This document shows, one piece after another, positions 34,414 to 43,269 of a stretch of 51,990 nucleotides of DNA (position 1 is its first letter; every line of letters begins with the position of its first letter). Under the pieces are notes generated by a model that saw only the letters and a program-made list of their open reading frames with translations, was not told the DNA's origin and ran no database searches. The translations under genes were made by a program, and so were the position numbers. This DNA is from Acidobacteriota bacterium (GTDB lineage Bacteria; Acidobacteriota; Terriglobia; Terriglobales; Acidobacteriaceae), in assembly GCA_021851335.1 (NCBI GenBank), contig JAJZEA010000018.1:1-51990 (forward strand). Reading direction: 5' to 3'.

Positions 34414-34737
34414 ATGTGTGTGTTGAATCAACTCGCCATGATCGTTGCCGCAGGCTCCGGCAGTTCCGCCATCTCGCTTCTGCTTCCCTTGCTGATGATT
34501 GCGGTGGTTTATTTCCTGATGATCCGCCCTCAGCAGCGAAAGCAGAAGACCTGGAACGAGATGCTCGCCACGCTGAAAGCCGGCGACAAAGTTACAACCA
34601 CCGGCGGCATCCGCGGCACCATTCTCAGTCTCAAAGACGATACCCTTGTGTTGCGCGTGGCGCCGGATGGTTTGAAGCTTGAAGTGGTAAAAAGCGCAAT
34701 CGCCGCAGTGACCACTCAGGAAGACGCGGGAAAATAG
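34414..34737 (+). CDS. yajC: Preprotein translocase accessory subunit YajC
   Basis: Single-span membrane partner of SecDF in protein export. The 107-aa protein has the N-terminal membrane helix ISLLLPLLMIAVVYFLMIRPQ (about residues 19-39) ending in the family RPQQRKQK. The cytosolic domain follows (LKAGDKVTTTGGIRGTILSL, TLVLRVAPDGLKLEVVKSAI). secD begins 36 bp later, the classical yajC-secD-secF order. The ATG lies tightly behind AGAAGG. The 287-bp spacer upstream has a small hairpin (near 34148-34173) but no promoter I would commit to. Confidence 0.95.
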   Translation: MCVLNQLAMIVAAGSGSSAISLLLPLLMIAVVYFLMIRPQQRKQKTWNEMLATLKAGDKVTTTGGIRGTILSLKDDTLVLRVAPDGLKLEVVKSAIAAVTTQEDAGK

Positions 34738-34773
34738 CGCTCAGTATCGCGGAAGGCACAGAAAGATCTCATC

Positions 34774-36399
34774 ATGAAGAAGAATCTCAACGGAAAGATT
34801 GCACTCATCCTCGGCACGCTGCTCGTGTTTCTCTACGGCATCTTCGGCATTCCGAAGGGCGTCAGCGGCGCGGCGCTGGAGCAGGCCATCACGCAGCGCA
34901 TCCACCTGGGCCTGGACCTGCGCGGTGGCGCACACCTCATCCTGCAGGTTGTCGTCAAGGACGCCATCAATGCCGAGACCGATAACACGGTGGCTCGCAT
35001 CGAGCAAGCCATGGCAGATAACCACCTCACCTACACGCAGGTGTTGAAGCCGGATCCAAACACGCCGCAGGCCATTCGCATCGAAGGCGTGGATCCGCTG
35101 CACTCAAGCGCGGTGAGCAGTGAGCTTTCGGATCGTTTTGGCACGGAGTATGACATTGCCAGCAACAGCAACGACCATAGCTTTACGCTGACCATGAAGC
35201 CGTCCGTGCTTGCGGATCTGGAGTCGCGCACGCTGGATCAGTCGATTGAGACGATCCGTGACCGAGTCGACCGGCTGGGCGTCAGCGAGCCAGTGATTCA
35301 GCGCTACGGTCTGGGTGCCAACGAGATTCTGGTGGAACTGCCGGGCGTCGAAGACCTGGATCGAATCAAGGACATCATTCAGTCCACCTCGCGGCTGGAG
35401 GTGCACGAGGTCGCGGGTAATCCCGATGGCTACGCCAGCGAGCAGGAAGCGATGACCAGCCTGGGCGGCGCCATTCCTCCGGATGAGTATCTGGTGCATG
35501 GCGACCCGCAGGGCGTCAGCTCGGATGGCTCCGATCGCGTCTTTCTGCTGAAACGTGTTTCCATCGTCGGTGGCCGCGATTTTCGCGACGCCAGCGCGAT
35601 TGGTCCCAACGATTCCGGGCGGCAGGGCGTCAATTTTGTGCTCACCAATGCCGGTGGCCAGCGCTTCTATGACTACACCTCTTCGCACGTGGGCAGCTAC
35701 ATGGCGATTGTGCTCGGCGACCGCGTAAAGAATGTCGCCGTGATCAAGTCCGCGATTCGCGACAACGGCCAAATTGAGGGCCAGTTCAGCAAGGAGCAGA
35801 TTGACGCGCTCTCGCTGACGCTGCGCACAGGCGCCTTGCCAGCCAGCATCATCCCCATTGAGCAGCGAACAGTCGGCGCATCGCTTGGTGCCGACTCCAT
35901 CCGACAGGGAGTCATCGCCGCCATCGCAGGCACCCTCGCCGTCATGTTCTTCATGCTCCTCTACTATCGCGGCGCAGGCATCAACGCCGATCTGGCTCTC
36001 TTCCTGAACCTGGTGATTCTGCTTGGATTCATGGGTTTCAGCCAGTCGACGTTAACCCTGCCAGGCATCGCCGGCGTCATCCTGACAATTGGTATGGGTG
36101 TCGACTCGAACGTGCTGATCTTTGAGCGCATTCGAGAAGAGATGCGAGCGGGCAAAGGCGCGGCTCAGGCCGTCGATCAGGGTTTCGCTCACGCATGGGT
36201 AACCATCGTCGATACGCACGTGACCACGATCGTCTCGGCTGCCATTCTCTTCATGTTTGGCACCGGTCCGGTCAAGGGATTTGCGGTAACCCTCTTCTTC
36301 GGTCTACTGGCCAATCTGTTCACGGCCGTCTTCGTCTCGCGCGTCATCTTTGACTCGCATTTGAACAACATGAAAGCCGGAGCGCGGATCTCCATCTAG
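34774..36399 (+). CDS. secD: Protein translocase subunit SecD
   Basis: Proton-driven membrane subunit of the SecDF complex that assists late export steps on the periplasmic side. The 541-aa protein has one N-terminal helix (KIALILGTLLVFLYGIFGIP), the large P1 periplasmic domain starting HLGLDLRGGAHLIL (the DLRGG motif), and five C-terminal helices. ALPASIIPIEQRTVGASLGADSI is the SecD family signature and IGMGVDSNVLIFERIREEMR marks helix 5. It is complete and in the usual operon order. Only a 67-bp gap with an 18-bp hairpin separates it from secF. Confidence 0.97.
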   Translation: MKKNLNGKIALILGTLLVFLYGIFGIPKGVSGAALEQAITQRIHLGLDLRGGAHLILQVVVKDAINAETDNTVARIEQAMADNHLTYTQVLKPDPNTPQAIRIEGVDPLHSSAVSSELSDRFGTEYDIASNSNDHSFTLTMKPSVLADLESRTLDQSIETIRDRVDRLGVSEPVIQRYGLGANEILVELPGVEDLDRIKDIIQSTSRLEVHEVAGNPDGYASEQEAMTSLGGAIPPDEYLVHGDPQGVSSDGSDRVFLLKRVSIVGGRDFRDASAIGPNDSGRQGVNFVLTNAGGQRFYDYTSSHVGSYMAIVLGDRVKNVAVIKSAIRDNGQIEGQFSKEQIDALSLTLRTGALPASIIPIEQRTVGASLGADSIRQGVIAAIAGTLAVMFFMLLYYRGAGINADLALFLNLVILLGFMGFSQSTLTLPGIAGVILTIGMGVDSNVLIFERIREEMRAGKGAAQAVDQGFAHAWVTIVDTHVTTIVSAAILFMFGTGPVKGFAVTLFFGLLANLFTAVFVSRVIFDSHLNNMKAGARISI

Positions 36400-36405
36400 C
36401 GATTG

Positions 36406-36447
36406 CAATGCATGGAGCCTTTGCCCAGAGCAAAGGCTCCATGATTG
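36406..36447 (+). promoter_or_regulatory. 18-bp hairpin between secD and secF
   Basis: CATGGAGCCTTTGC and GCAAAGGCTCCATG pair perfectly (14 bp) around a CCAGA loop. Beyond a single bulged G, CAAT pairs with ATTG for four more. No T-run follows, so it is not a standard terminator. It ends 19 bp before the secF GTG, just upstream of its ribosome site. An RNA-stability, attenuation or SecD:SecF ratio role is possible. Confidence 0.6.
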
Positions 36448-36466
36448 GGAAGGTACGGAAAGCATC

Positions 36467-37423
36467 GTGGAACTTTTTACTGGCGTTACTATCGACTGGC
36501 TTGGCAAGAAGTGGTACTTCCTTGCCTTTTCTCTCCTCTTCAGCGTCTCCGGCATCATCTCCATGGGGATTCACTTTGCGCGCACCGGCAGCCCTGTGCC
36601 GCTGGGCGTGGACTTCAAAGGCGGCACCGAAGTGCAGGTGACTTTCACCGAAACGCCGGATGTCAACCAGGTGCGCAGCGCGACGAATGCCGCCGGCCTG
36701 CATGACGTGAAGATCGTCTCCTATGACGTTCCCTCGAAGCATGAGTTGCTGATCAGCCTGCCCGAGCAGTCCGACGTGAACGTGGACAGCAGCCGCAAGC
36801 GGATTCTTGACGCTTTGCACCAGCACTACAACAACCCCATCCTGGAGAGCAGCGTTCAGGCCGTCGGCCCGACCGTCGGTCGTCAGCTGGAGAAGCAGGC
36901 AGGCTTGGCAACGCTCTATTCGCTCGTCGGAATGCTGGTCTACCTCTGGTTCCGCTTTGAGTTGATCTACGGCGTTGCCGCGGTTGTCGCTGTCTTCCAT
37001 GACACCCTCATCACGGTCGGAGCCTTCGCGCTCACTGGCCAGGAGATCAGCCTCACCGTCATCGCAGCCATCCTGACCCTCGTCGGCTATTCCATGAATG
37101 ACACCATCGTCGTTTTTGACCGCATTCGAGAGAACCTCCGCATCAGTCGCCGCGAGGGGCTGGCCGATGTCGTCAATCGCAGCATCAATCAGACATTGAG
37201 CCGAACTGTGCTCACCTCCGGACTCACCTTTCTCACCGTCCTTGCGCTCTATATCTTTGGCGGCAAGGTGCTCAGCGGCTTTTCCTTTGCGCTGGTCGTC
37301 GGCATCCTGATCGGCACCTACTCCTCGATCGCCGTGGCGGCTCCGATGCTCGTTGCCTATCAGGATTGGCGCATGAAACGCGGCAAGGCCGTCACGCTTC
37401 CCGCAGCGAAACGCAGCCGCTGA
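36467..37423 (+). CDS. secF: Protein translocase subunit SecF
   Basis: Membrane partner of SecD. The 318-aa protein has a first helix (WYFLAFSLLFSVSGIISMGI), the periplasmic domain opening GVDFKGGTEVQVTF (FKGGT motif), and five later helices. LTVIAAILTLVGYSMNDTIVVFDRIREN is the family signature, and TLSRTVLTSGLTFLTVLALYIFGG matches SecF helix 5. The start is the GTG before ELFTGVTIDWLG, with GGAA six bases upstream. The end is followed by a 9-bp hairpin that may terminate the sec operon. Confidence 0.96.
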   Translation: MELFTGVTIDWLGKKWYFLAFSLLFSVSGIISMGIHFARTGSPVPLGVDFKGGTEVQVTFTETPDVNQVRSATNAAGLHDVKIVSYDVPSKHELLISLPEQSDVNVDSSRKRILDALHQHYNNPILESSVQAVGPTVGRQLEKQAGLATLYSLVGMLVYLWFRFELIYGVAAVVAVFHDTLITVGAFALTGQEISLTVIAAILTLVGYSMNDTIVVFDRIRENLRISRREGLADVVNRSINQTLSRTVLTSGLTFLTVLALYIFGGKVLSGFSFALVVGILIGTYSSIAVAAPMLVAYQDWRMKRGKAVTLPAAKRSR

Positions 37424-37457
37424 TCGGAATCGAATCTCCCTGCGATCCTCCTTCTAT

Positions 37458-37485
37458 GCAGCCTCGGGCAAACGCTCGAGGCTGC
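37458..37485 (+). terminator. Candidate terminator after secF
   Basis: GCAGCCTCG and CGAGGCTGC pair exactly (9 bp) with a 10-nt loop. The tail ACTGTATTTGC is only modestly T-rich, so termination is plausible but not certain. The next 170 bp up to tonB hold no gene. Confidence 0.45.
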
Positions 37486-37653
37486 ACTGTATTTGCAGCA
37501 GATTTACGGGATATTTTGCAGCTCTGCGGCTCTTCTGATATAGGTTGAACACACCAGTTCCAAAGAGAAATGTTAGCCGTAAAATATCGGGAACATTCTT
37601 CAGCCTCGCGGTGTCTGTAGTGTTAAGAAATCTATCGCGATTCGAGGTCGGCC

Positions 37654-38379
37654 ATGTTTGAAGATGCAACATTCGAATCCAGCAATCGGATCAAGAGCAA
37701 GAGCAAGTATTGGATGATTGTCACCACCATCCTCTGCGGCTCTGTGATTGGCGTCATGGTCCTGATTCCGCTGATCTATCCCGAGGCACTTCCCAAGCAG
37801 GCCATGGCGACATTGCTGGTTGCACCGCCACCGCCGCCACCACCGCCACCACCACCACCGCCGGAAGTGCATCAGGTTATCGTCAAGCCGCAGATGATGA
37901 ACAATCAGCTCACGGCGCCTACCAGGATTCCCAAGCAGATCAAGATGGTCGCTGAAAAAGAAGCGCCACCTTCGGCGGGATTTGGTGTGGCGGGTGGTAT
38001 GGGTGGCGGGGACGGCGCTCCGGGCGGCGTGATCGGCAGTCTCTTTGGCAGTGCCAGCTCGGCGCCAGTCGTCAAGGCAGCTCCGCCAAAGAAGATCGCC
38101 ATCTCGCAAGGTGTTGCTCAGGGCATGTTGATGGAAAAGGTCAATCCGATCTATCCTGCCATTGCCAAAGCGGCCCGCATGCAGGGAACCGTCGTGCTCC
38201 AGGCGACGATCTCGAAAACCGGGACAATTCAAAATCTGCGCGTAATCAGCGGGCCGGCGATGCTGCAGCAGTCAGCGCTTCAGGCGGTCAGCCGGTGGCG
38301 TTACAGGCCCTACCTGCTCAATGGTGAGCCGGTTGAGGTGGAAACCACGGTCAATGTAGTCTTCAGCCTGGGCGGCTGA
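37654..38379 (+). CDS. TonB-family energy transducer
   Basis: A 241-aa inner-membrane protein that couples ExbBD proton flow to outer-membrane receptors. Residues about 20-41 are a signal anchor (WMIVTTILCGSVIGVMVLIP). A run of 13 prolines near residue 58 opens the periplasmic linker, which continues as a Gly-rich stretch. The C-terminal 85 residues form the TonB domain (INPIYPAIAKAARMQGTVVL is approximated by VNPIYPAIAKAARMQGTVVL, then SKTGTIQNLRVISG and ALQAVSRWRYRPYLLNGEPV). ExbB, two ExbD proteins and a TPR lipoprotein follow on the same strand. A different TonB-like role (such as TolA) is less likely given the C-terminal domain. Confidence 0.93.
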   Translation: MFEDATFESSNRIKSKSKYWMIVTTILCGSVIGVMVLIPLIYPEALPKQAMATLLVAPPPPPPPPPPPPPEVHQVIVKPQMMNNQLTAPTRIPKQIKMVAEKEAPPSAGFGVAGGMGGGDGAPGGVIGSLFGSASSAPVVKAAPPKKIAISQGVAQGMLMEKVNPIYPAIAKAARMQGTVVLQATISKTGTIQNLRVISGPAMLQQSALQAVSRWRYRPYLLNGEPVEVETTVNVVFSLGG

Positions 38380-38515
38380 GAGAATTTTCGCTCGGCTTAC
38401 CGGTCTTCCGGACGCCATTTCTTCGCGGGCCAGGGATTGTTTGTGCCGGATCCTTAAGCCTGTAACCGCAGCAGACTTTACCAGGTATTCAGCTATTCCC
38501 AGGAGGAACGATTCA

Positions 38516-39247
38516 GTGATTCTCACTCAGTTTGCACACCTTACCCACATCCCCTCAGCTCTGGCCATGTTCCAGGATGAAACCGTTGACTTCAGCATGA
38601 TGGGCCTTTGGAGCCACATGGGTTACTTTGCCAAGGGCATTGCGATCATCCTGTTCATCATGTCGGTCTGGTCGCTGGCAGTCATGATCGACCGTTACCT
38701 GTACTTCTCCGCAGCCCGCAAGCAGTCGCGCGAATTTGCTCCGAAGGTTGCCGGCGCCCTCAAGGATCGCAAGCTCGAAGAGGCAATCAAGCTGGCAGAC
38801 CGCAGCAAGAAGTCGCATCTAGCCGAGGTTGTGCAGGCTGGTCTGCAGGAGTTCAAAAGCCAGGGCGGAAGCGTCAATGAAGAGACCGTCGAGAGTGCAA
38901 AGCGCGCTCTGGAGCGGGCTGAAGCTATCGTCCACGCCAAGCTCAAAAAGGGCATCAGCGTTCTGGCTACAGTCGGATCAACAGCTCCATTCGTGGGCCT
39001 GCTGGGTACCGTCATGGGCATTCTGAACGCCTTCCAGCAGATTGCGACGCAGAAGTCTTCCGGCATCGGCGCTGTCGCCGGTGGTATTTCGGAAGCTCTC
39101 GTCACCACGGCCTTTGGTTTGATCGTGGCCATTCCTGCCGTCATGTGCTTCAACTACTTCAGCGGACGTGTGGAAGCATTCGACGTCGAGATGGATAACT
39201 CATCGAGCGAGCTGGTGGATTACTTCATCAAGCAGAGCAGCAAGTAA
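38516..39247 (+). CDS. exbB: ExbB/TolQ/MotA-family proton channel
   Basis: A 243-aa inner-membrane protein that forms the proton channel with ExbD. After a short N-terminal part come three helices: GYFAKGIAIILFIMSVWSLAVMIDR (about residues 39-63), ISVLATVGSTAPFVGLLGTVMGIL (about 146-169), and a third within VTTAFGLIVAIPAVMCFNYF (about 199-218). GLLGTVMGILNAFQQIA and ISEALVTTAFGL are the ExbB/TolQ signatures. The GTG start follows an AGGAGGAA ribosome site nine bases upstream. A 10-bp hairpin separates it from the first exbD. Confidence 0.94.
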   Translation: MILTQFAHLTHIPSALAMFQDETVDFSMMGLWSHMGYFAKGIAIILFIMSVWSLAVMIDRYLYFSAARKQSREFAPKVAGALKDRKLEEAIKLADRSKKSHLAEVVQAGLQEFKSQGGSVNEETVESAKRALERAEAIVHAKLKKGISVLATVGSTAPFVGLLGTVMGILNAFQQIATQKSSGIGAVAGGISEALVTTAFGLIVAIPAVMCFNYFSGRVEAFDVEMDNSSSELVDYFIKQSSK

Positions 39248-39321
39248 GAACCGTCCGTACGTCTCAATCCGGGCACACGGGTTGCGGCAGACTGGATGAT
39301 TGTCTCTAGCCTGGGAAAGCA

Positions 39322-39356
39322 GCTCTGGCGGTCTCTGTTCAAGTGGCCGCCAGAGC
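39322..39356 (+). promoter_or_regulatory. 10-bp hairpin between exbB and exbD
   Basis: GCTCTGGCGG and CCGCCAGAGC are exact complements with a 15-nt loop. No T-run follows, so a terminator is unlikely. It lies in the 185-bp spacer and could affect RNA stability and so the ExbB:ExbD ratio. The rest of the spacer shows nothing else I can name. Confidence 0.45.
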
Positions 39357-39432
39357 GCAAGATGCGCCAACGGGCTGAAGAGCAAAGACGCAATGCAGTA
39401 GGGACGGCAAAACTCAGATTGGGAGCAGATAC

Positions 39433-39873
39433 ATGGCACTTGCAGTTCGTAATGAAGGCGCAAAAGTCAACTCAAACATCAACGTCACGCCCATGGTGGA
39501 CGTGATGCTTGTGTTGCTGATCATCTTCATGGTCATCACGCCGATGCTGCAAAACAAGGTGAGCGTCGATCTGGCCAAGACGGACAACCCGATCGCGATG
39601 CCCGATGCCGACAAGGAAGACGCCATTGTTGTGGCGATCACGCGGGATGGAACGCTCTATCTGGGGCAAAACAAGATTGCGGGTTCGGAGATTGGTCAAA
39701 AAGTGCGCGATATGCTTGCCGACAAGCCGGGAAAGCAGATCTTCGTACGAGCCGACGCACGCGCGCGCTACCTCGATGTAGAAAATGCAATTGATGATGT
39801 ACGTTCTGCCGGTGTGGATTCCGTCGGACTCCTGACAGAGAAGCGACAGGGGCCAGGATCCTCAGGCGAGTAA
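39433..39873 (+). CDS. exbD: ExbD/TolR-family protein (first copy)
   Basis: A 146-aa inner-membrane protein with one N-terminal helix and a periplasmic domain. SNINVTPMVDVMLVLLIIFMVITPMLQ carries the family motif, with the aspartate of PMVDVML expected to take part in proton transfer. The C-terminal half (FVRADARARYLDVENAIDDVRSAGVDSVGLL) is the ExbD periplasmic domain. A second copy follows 57 bp downstream. I cannot say which copy is the main partner of ExbB. Confidence 0.94.
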   Translation: MALAVRNEGAKVNSNINVTPMVDVMLVLLIIFMVITPMLQNKVSVDLAKTDNPIAMPDADKEDAIVVAITRDGTLYLGQNKIAGSEIGQKVRDMLADKPGKQIFVRADARARYLDVENAIDDVRSAGVDSVGLLTEKRQGPGSSGE

Positions 39874-39930
39874 GAGCAAGGGCAACGTAATCAATCCGAA
39901 CGTGAAGGATTCTCGGAAGGAGTCAAAGCA

Positions 39931-40365
39931 ATGGCAATGGGAACAAGCGGGCCTGGAGGCCTGTCCTCGGATATCAACGTCACGCCGTTGATCGATGTAT
40001 TGCTCGTTTTGCTGATCATTTTTATGGTGATCGTGCCGGTCACGCCCAAGGGGCTGGATGCACTGGTCCCTCAGCCGCCGAAGAACCCGCAGAAGTCGCA
40101 GCCCGATGACCGTACGATCGTTGTCTCGGTGCTGCATACGGGGGGCAATCAGGTGGCCTACAAGATCAATCAGGACGACGTCGCGAAGAGCGATCTTCTG
40201 GCTAGACTTACGGCGATTTACGCCAACCGCGCCGAGCGCATCATGTTTGTGAAGGGCGACGACGATGTGGACTTTGCTCAAATCGCGGATGTCATTGATA
40301 TTGGGAATGCTGCGGGTGTCGATCACGTAGGTCTGATGACGCCGAAGATCATGGCCGGGCAGTAA
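39931..40365 (+). CDS. ExbD/TolR-family protein (second copy)
   Basis: A 144-aa paralogue of the preceding gene. The motif SDINVTPLIDVLLVLLIIFMVIVP keeps the key aspartate in PLIDVLL, and the periplasmic part has IMFVKGDDDVDFAQIADVIDIG. It differs much more in its middle (ALVPQPPKNPQKSQPDDRTI) than in the helix. Two ExbD genes with one ExbB suggest a mixed stator. The ATG follows an AAGGAG ribosome site, and a TPR lipoprotein gene follows. Confidence 0.92.
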   Translation: MAMGTSGPGGLSSDINVTPLIDVLLVLLIIFMVIVPVTPKGLDALVPQPPKNPQKSQPDDRTIVVSVLHTGGNQVAYKINQDDVAKSDLLARLTAIYANRAERIMFVKGDDDVDFAQIADVIDIGNAAGVDHVGLMTPKIMAGQ

Positions 40366-40458
40366 GCCAGTCGATCAGGGCGCAAAGGGAAGCACAACGC
40401 GGGCCTGCCAGGCGTCTTGAGAATCACTGGCGACGACTCGAAGGAGAAGGAAACGAAC

Positions 40459-41295
40459 ATGAATCGAAGCGCACGTCTGCCGATCCTTGCGGCAAGCCTG
40501 GTTGTGATGGCGGTAACTTTCACTGGATGCAATCGTCTCGCGGCGCGAGATCAGCTCAACAAGGGCGTGGAGGCGTATAAAGCCGGGAAGTACGAAGCCG
40601 CGATAACCCACTTCCAGACCGCGATTCAGGACGATCCAAGCCTGCCGATGGCGAAGAACTATCTCGCAACGGCTCTTTCGCAAAACATCGTTCCTGGGCT
40701 GGATACGCCAGACAATGTGAAGATGGCGAATCAGGCGATCGATATCTATAAGGAAGTCCTGCAGCAGGATCCAAGCGACATCAACAGCATGAAAGGCATC
40801 GCCAGCCTGTACTTTAATATCAAGAAGCTGGATGATGCCAAGCAATGGCAGGAAAAAGTTCTCGCCGTCGATCCGAAGGACCCTGAAGCGGCTTATACAG
40901 TGGGTGTGATTGACTGGACCGAGGCGCGCGAAAACGCGTTGAAGGTTCTGGCCCCTGCTGGGATGACGGATGACGGTCTGGGCAATGCAAAGCTCCCGAA
41001 AAAGGAGTGCCTGGCGCTCCAGCAACAAAATGCACCGCTTGTGGCTGAAGGCACCAAATACCTGAATATGGCCATTGAGAATCGCCCGGATTACGATGAT
41101 GCGATGGCATACATGAACCTGATCTATCGCCGTAAAGCCGATCTGGACTGCGGGGACGAAGCGACGCGGAAAGCCGATGTAGCCACTGCCGACAGTTGGC
41201 GCGACAAGGCCATGGGCACACGCAAAGCCAACGAGGCCAAGAAGAATCAAGGACCGGGCGGAATCGTCATGGACTCCAACGGAAACATGAAGTAA
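40459..41295 (+). CDS. TPR-repeat lipoprotein of the TonB/Exb cluster
   Basis: A 278-aa protein with a lipoprotein signal (about residues 1-23) ending in a lipobox FTGC. After the Cys come TPR-like units (KGVEAYKAGKYEAAITHFQT, then NQAIDIYKEVLQQDPSDINS, LDDAKQWQEKVLAVDPKDPE) and a C-terminal helical region. Its place as the last gene before a strong terminator, after tonB-exbB-exbD-exbD, suggests a scaffold role for the energised complex or its receptor; this is inference. The ATG follows AAGGAGAAGG. Confidence 0.88.
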   Translation: MNRSARLPILAASLVVMAVTFTGCNRLAARDQLNKGVEAYKAGKYEAAITHFQTAIQDDPSLPMAKNYLATALSQNIVPGLDTPDNVKMANQAIDIYKEVLQQDPSDINSMKGIASLYFNIKKLDDAKQWQEKVLAVDPKDPEAAYTVGVIDWTEARENALKVLAPAGMTDDGLGNAKLPKKECLALQQQNAPLVAEGTKYLNMAIENRPDYDDAMAYMNLIYRRKADLDCGDEATRKADVATADSWRDKAMGTRKANEAKKNQGPGGIVMDSNGNMK

Positions 41296-41312
41296 ACGAA
41301 GTGGACACTCAA

Positions 41313-41344
41313 CGCAAAAGCCTCCTGCATAGGAGGCTTTTGCG
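41313..41344 (+). terminator. Intrinsic terminator after the Exb/TPR cluster
   Basis: CGCAAAAGCCTCC and GGAGGCTTTTGCG form a perfect 13-bp stem with a 6-nt loop. The A-rich left arm and T-rich right arm give the four Ts inside the stem base, as in bidirectional terminators. It sits 18 bp after the TPR lipoprotein stop. Confidence 0.85.
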
Positions 41345-41394
41345 CTTATGCTTCCATTCCAGTGTCGTCAAGAGAGCCACGAAAGGTGCAACGC

Positions 41395-43266
41395 ATGAAG
41401 CGGACAGAAGGTCGTTTGAACCGAAGAAGTTTTCTCACACTTTGCTCGCAGGCGGGCGTTGGTTCAGCCCTTTTGCCCGGTGTTTTACTCACGCTCTCCG
41501 CTCAGGCTCAGGAGAAATCTCCCGACGAGCCAGCGCCGATCACTTCCGAGATGATCGACCAGGCAGCAGCATTGGCAGGGGTTCATCTGACCGCAGCACA
41601 GCGACAGATGATGCTCGATGGATTGGAGTCGCAGCGCGAGAGCTACGATGCCATCCGCAAGCTCAAGATGCCGAACAGCGTAGCTCCGGCTTTTGTCTTT
41701 GATCCGCTGCCTGCCGGGGCGGTGGTCGAAACCGGGATCGAGCAGCCGAAATGGAGTCGGGTAGAAGCATCCGCGGCTCCGTCAGATCTGAACGATCTCG
41801 CCTTCGCGACGGTCGGAGAACTGGCGGCGCTGGTGAAAGCGCGGCGAGTGACGGCAACCCAGTTGACGCAAATGTATCTGGAACGACTGAAAAAATATGA
41901 CTCAAAACTGCACTTCGTCATTACGCTGACGGAGGAGCGTGCGCTGGCGCAGGCCCGTGCTGCCGACGCGGAGATTGCCGCGGGTCTTTACCGTGGTCCG
42001 CTGCACGGAATTCCCTGGGGCGCAAAAGACTTGCTTGCGGTCAAAGGCTATCCGACGACGTGGGGCGCGGGTGGCTTTCAGCGACAGCAACTCGATGAAG
42101 ATGCCACGGTTGTCGAGAGGCTGGATGCAGCCGGAGCGATTCTTGTCGCCAAGCTGACCCTGGGCGCGCTCGCCATGGGCGATCACTGGTTTGGCGGTCA
42201 GACGCGGAATCCGTGGAATCCGGAACAGGGTTCTAGTGGCTCGTCGGCAGGACCGGCCAGCGCTGTGGCGGCCGGTTGCGTCGGTTTTGCCATTGGATCC
42301 GAGACGCTGGGTTCGATTTCGTCTCCTTCCACACGCTGCGGCGATACAGGATTGCGGCCTACGTTTGGCTTTGTTCCACGTACCGGAGCGATGGCGCTGA
42401 GCTGGACGATGGACAAGCTGGGTCCGATCTGTCGAAGCGTTGAGGATTGTGCCATGGCCATGCAGGCGATCTTTGGCCCGGATGGCAAGGACCTCTCCAC
42501 GCGTAACGCCGCGTTCAACTGGAATGTTGACTATGACTGGAAGAAGCTGCGCATCGGCTACTTCCAAAGCGAGTTTGAGCCAATCGCAGCATTTCATCCG
42601 CGCGCAGCCCAGGGCAACGAGACGGCAGAGCAGAAAAAAGCTCGCGAACTACGCAATTCCATGTTCGCCGCCGGACACGCACGACGCGTCTATGACCAGC
42701 AATACGATCAGGCCGCGCTCAGCGCTCTTCGCCGGATGGGCGCGACTCTGATTCCGGTGCAGTTGCCCAAACTGCCTTACGGTGCGATGGCGCCGTTGTT
42801 GACGGCAGAAGCGGCCGCGGCGTTTGACGACCTGACGATGAGTGGCCGAGACAGTCTGCTGACCGAACAAGGGCCGCAGGATTGGCCCAACGATTTCCGT
42901 GTCTCGCGCTTCTATCCCGCAGTTGAGTATATTCAGGCCAATCGTGCGCGTACGCTTGCGATCCAGGAGTGGGCCAGGCTCTTTGAGCAGGTGGATATCA
43001 TCGTGACGCCAACCAACGGCGAGCAACTGGTGGCAACCAACCTGACCGGACATCCAGCGCTGATTGTACCCAACGGATTGCGCGGTGCAGACGCGCCCAA
43101 GCCGCCCAGGGTTGACGATGGCAACGACGACAATATCGGTGGACCCGGAACTCCGGTCAGCCTGACTCTGTTGGCCAGCCATTATCAGGATGCCAAGCTG
43201 CTTGCATTTGGCCGCGCTTATCAGGATGCGACAGGATTTCACAAACTGCATCCAAAGCTGGACTGA
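41395..43266 (+). CDS. Tat-exported amidase-signature family protein
   Basis: A 623-aa amidase of the GatA/AS superfamily with a likely twin-arginine signal (RLNRRSFLTLCSQAGVGSAL at about residues 8-26), pointing to folded export. After an N-terminal extension of about 100 residues, the AS core has the catalytic Lys in GIPWGAKDLLAVKG, the Ser loop GSSGSSAGPASAVAAG with the cis-Ser, and the nucleophile Ser in SETLGSISSPSTRCG. It is not GatA: the extension, the Tat signal and the distant gatC exclude that. The substrate (an amide, ester or nitrile-derived amide) is unknown. The ATG is behind GAAAGG. The ABC ATPase gene starts 3 bp after its stop. Confidence 0.88.
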   Translation: MKRTEGRLNRRSFLTLCSQAGVGSALLPGVLLTLSAQAQEKSPDEPAPITSEMIDQAAALAGVHLTAAQRQMMLDGLESQRESYDAIRKLKMPNSVAPAFVFDPLPAGAVVETGIEQPKWSRVEASAAPSDLNDLAFATVGELAALVKARRVTATQLTQMYLERLKKYDSKLHFVITLTEERALAQARAADAEIAAGLYRGPLHGIPWGAKDLLAVKGYPTTWGAGGFQRQQLDEDATVVERLDAAGAILVAKLTLGALAMGDHWFGGQTRNPWNPEQGSSGSSAGPASAVAAGCVGFAIGSETLGSISSPSTRCGDTGLRPTFGFVPRTGAMALSWTMDKLGPICRSVEDCAMAMQAIFGPDGKDLSTRNAAFNWNVDYDWKKLRIGYFQSEFEPIAAFHPRAAQGNETAEQKKARELRNSMFAAGHARRVYDQQYDQAALSALRRMGATLIPVQLPKLPYGAMAPLLTAEAAAAFDDLTMSGRDSLLTEQGPQDWPNDFRVSRFYPAVEYIQANRARTLAIQEWARLFEQVDIIVTPTNGEQLVATNLTGHPALIVPNGLRGADAPKPPRVDDGNDDNIGGPGTPVSLTLLASHYQDAKLLAFGRAYQDATGFHKLHPKLD

Positions 43267-43269
43267 GCC

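Noticed and set aside
37825..37863. CCG/CCA repeat as a non-coding microsatellite
   Set aside because: It is the in-frame 13-proline tract of the TonB linker, expected for this family.
23752..39432. A dif-like site in the skew-change region
   Set aside because: I looked for TTATGTTAA-type and related arms in the intergenic gaps of this span and found no convincing 28-mer. I do not report one.
41395..43266. A second gatA
   Set aside because: Has a Tat signal and a long N-terminal extension and lies away from gatC; better read as a secreted amidase.
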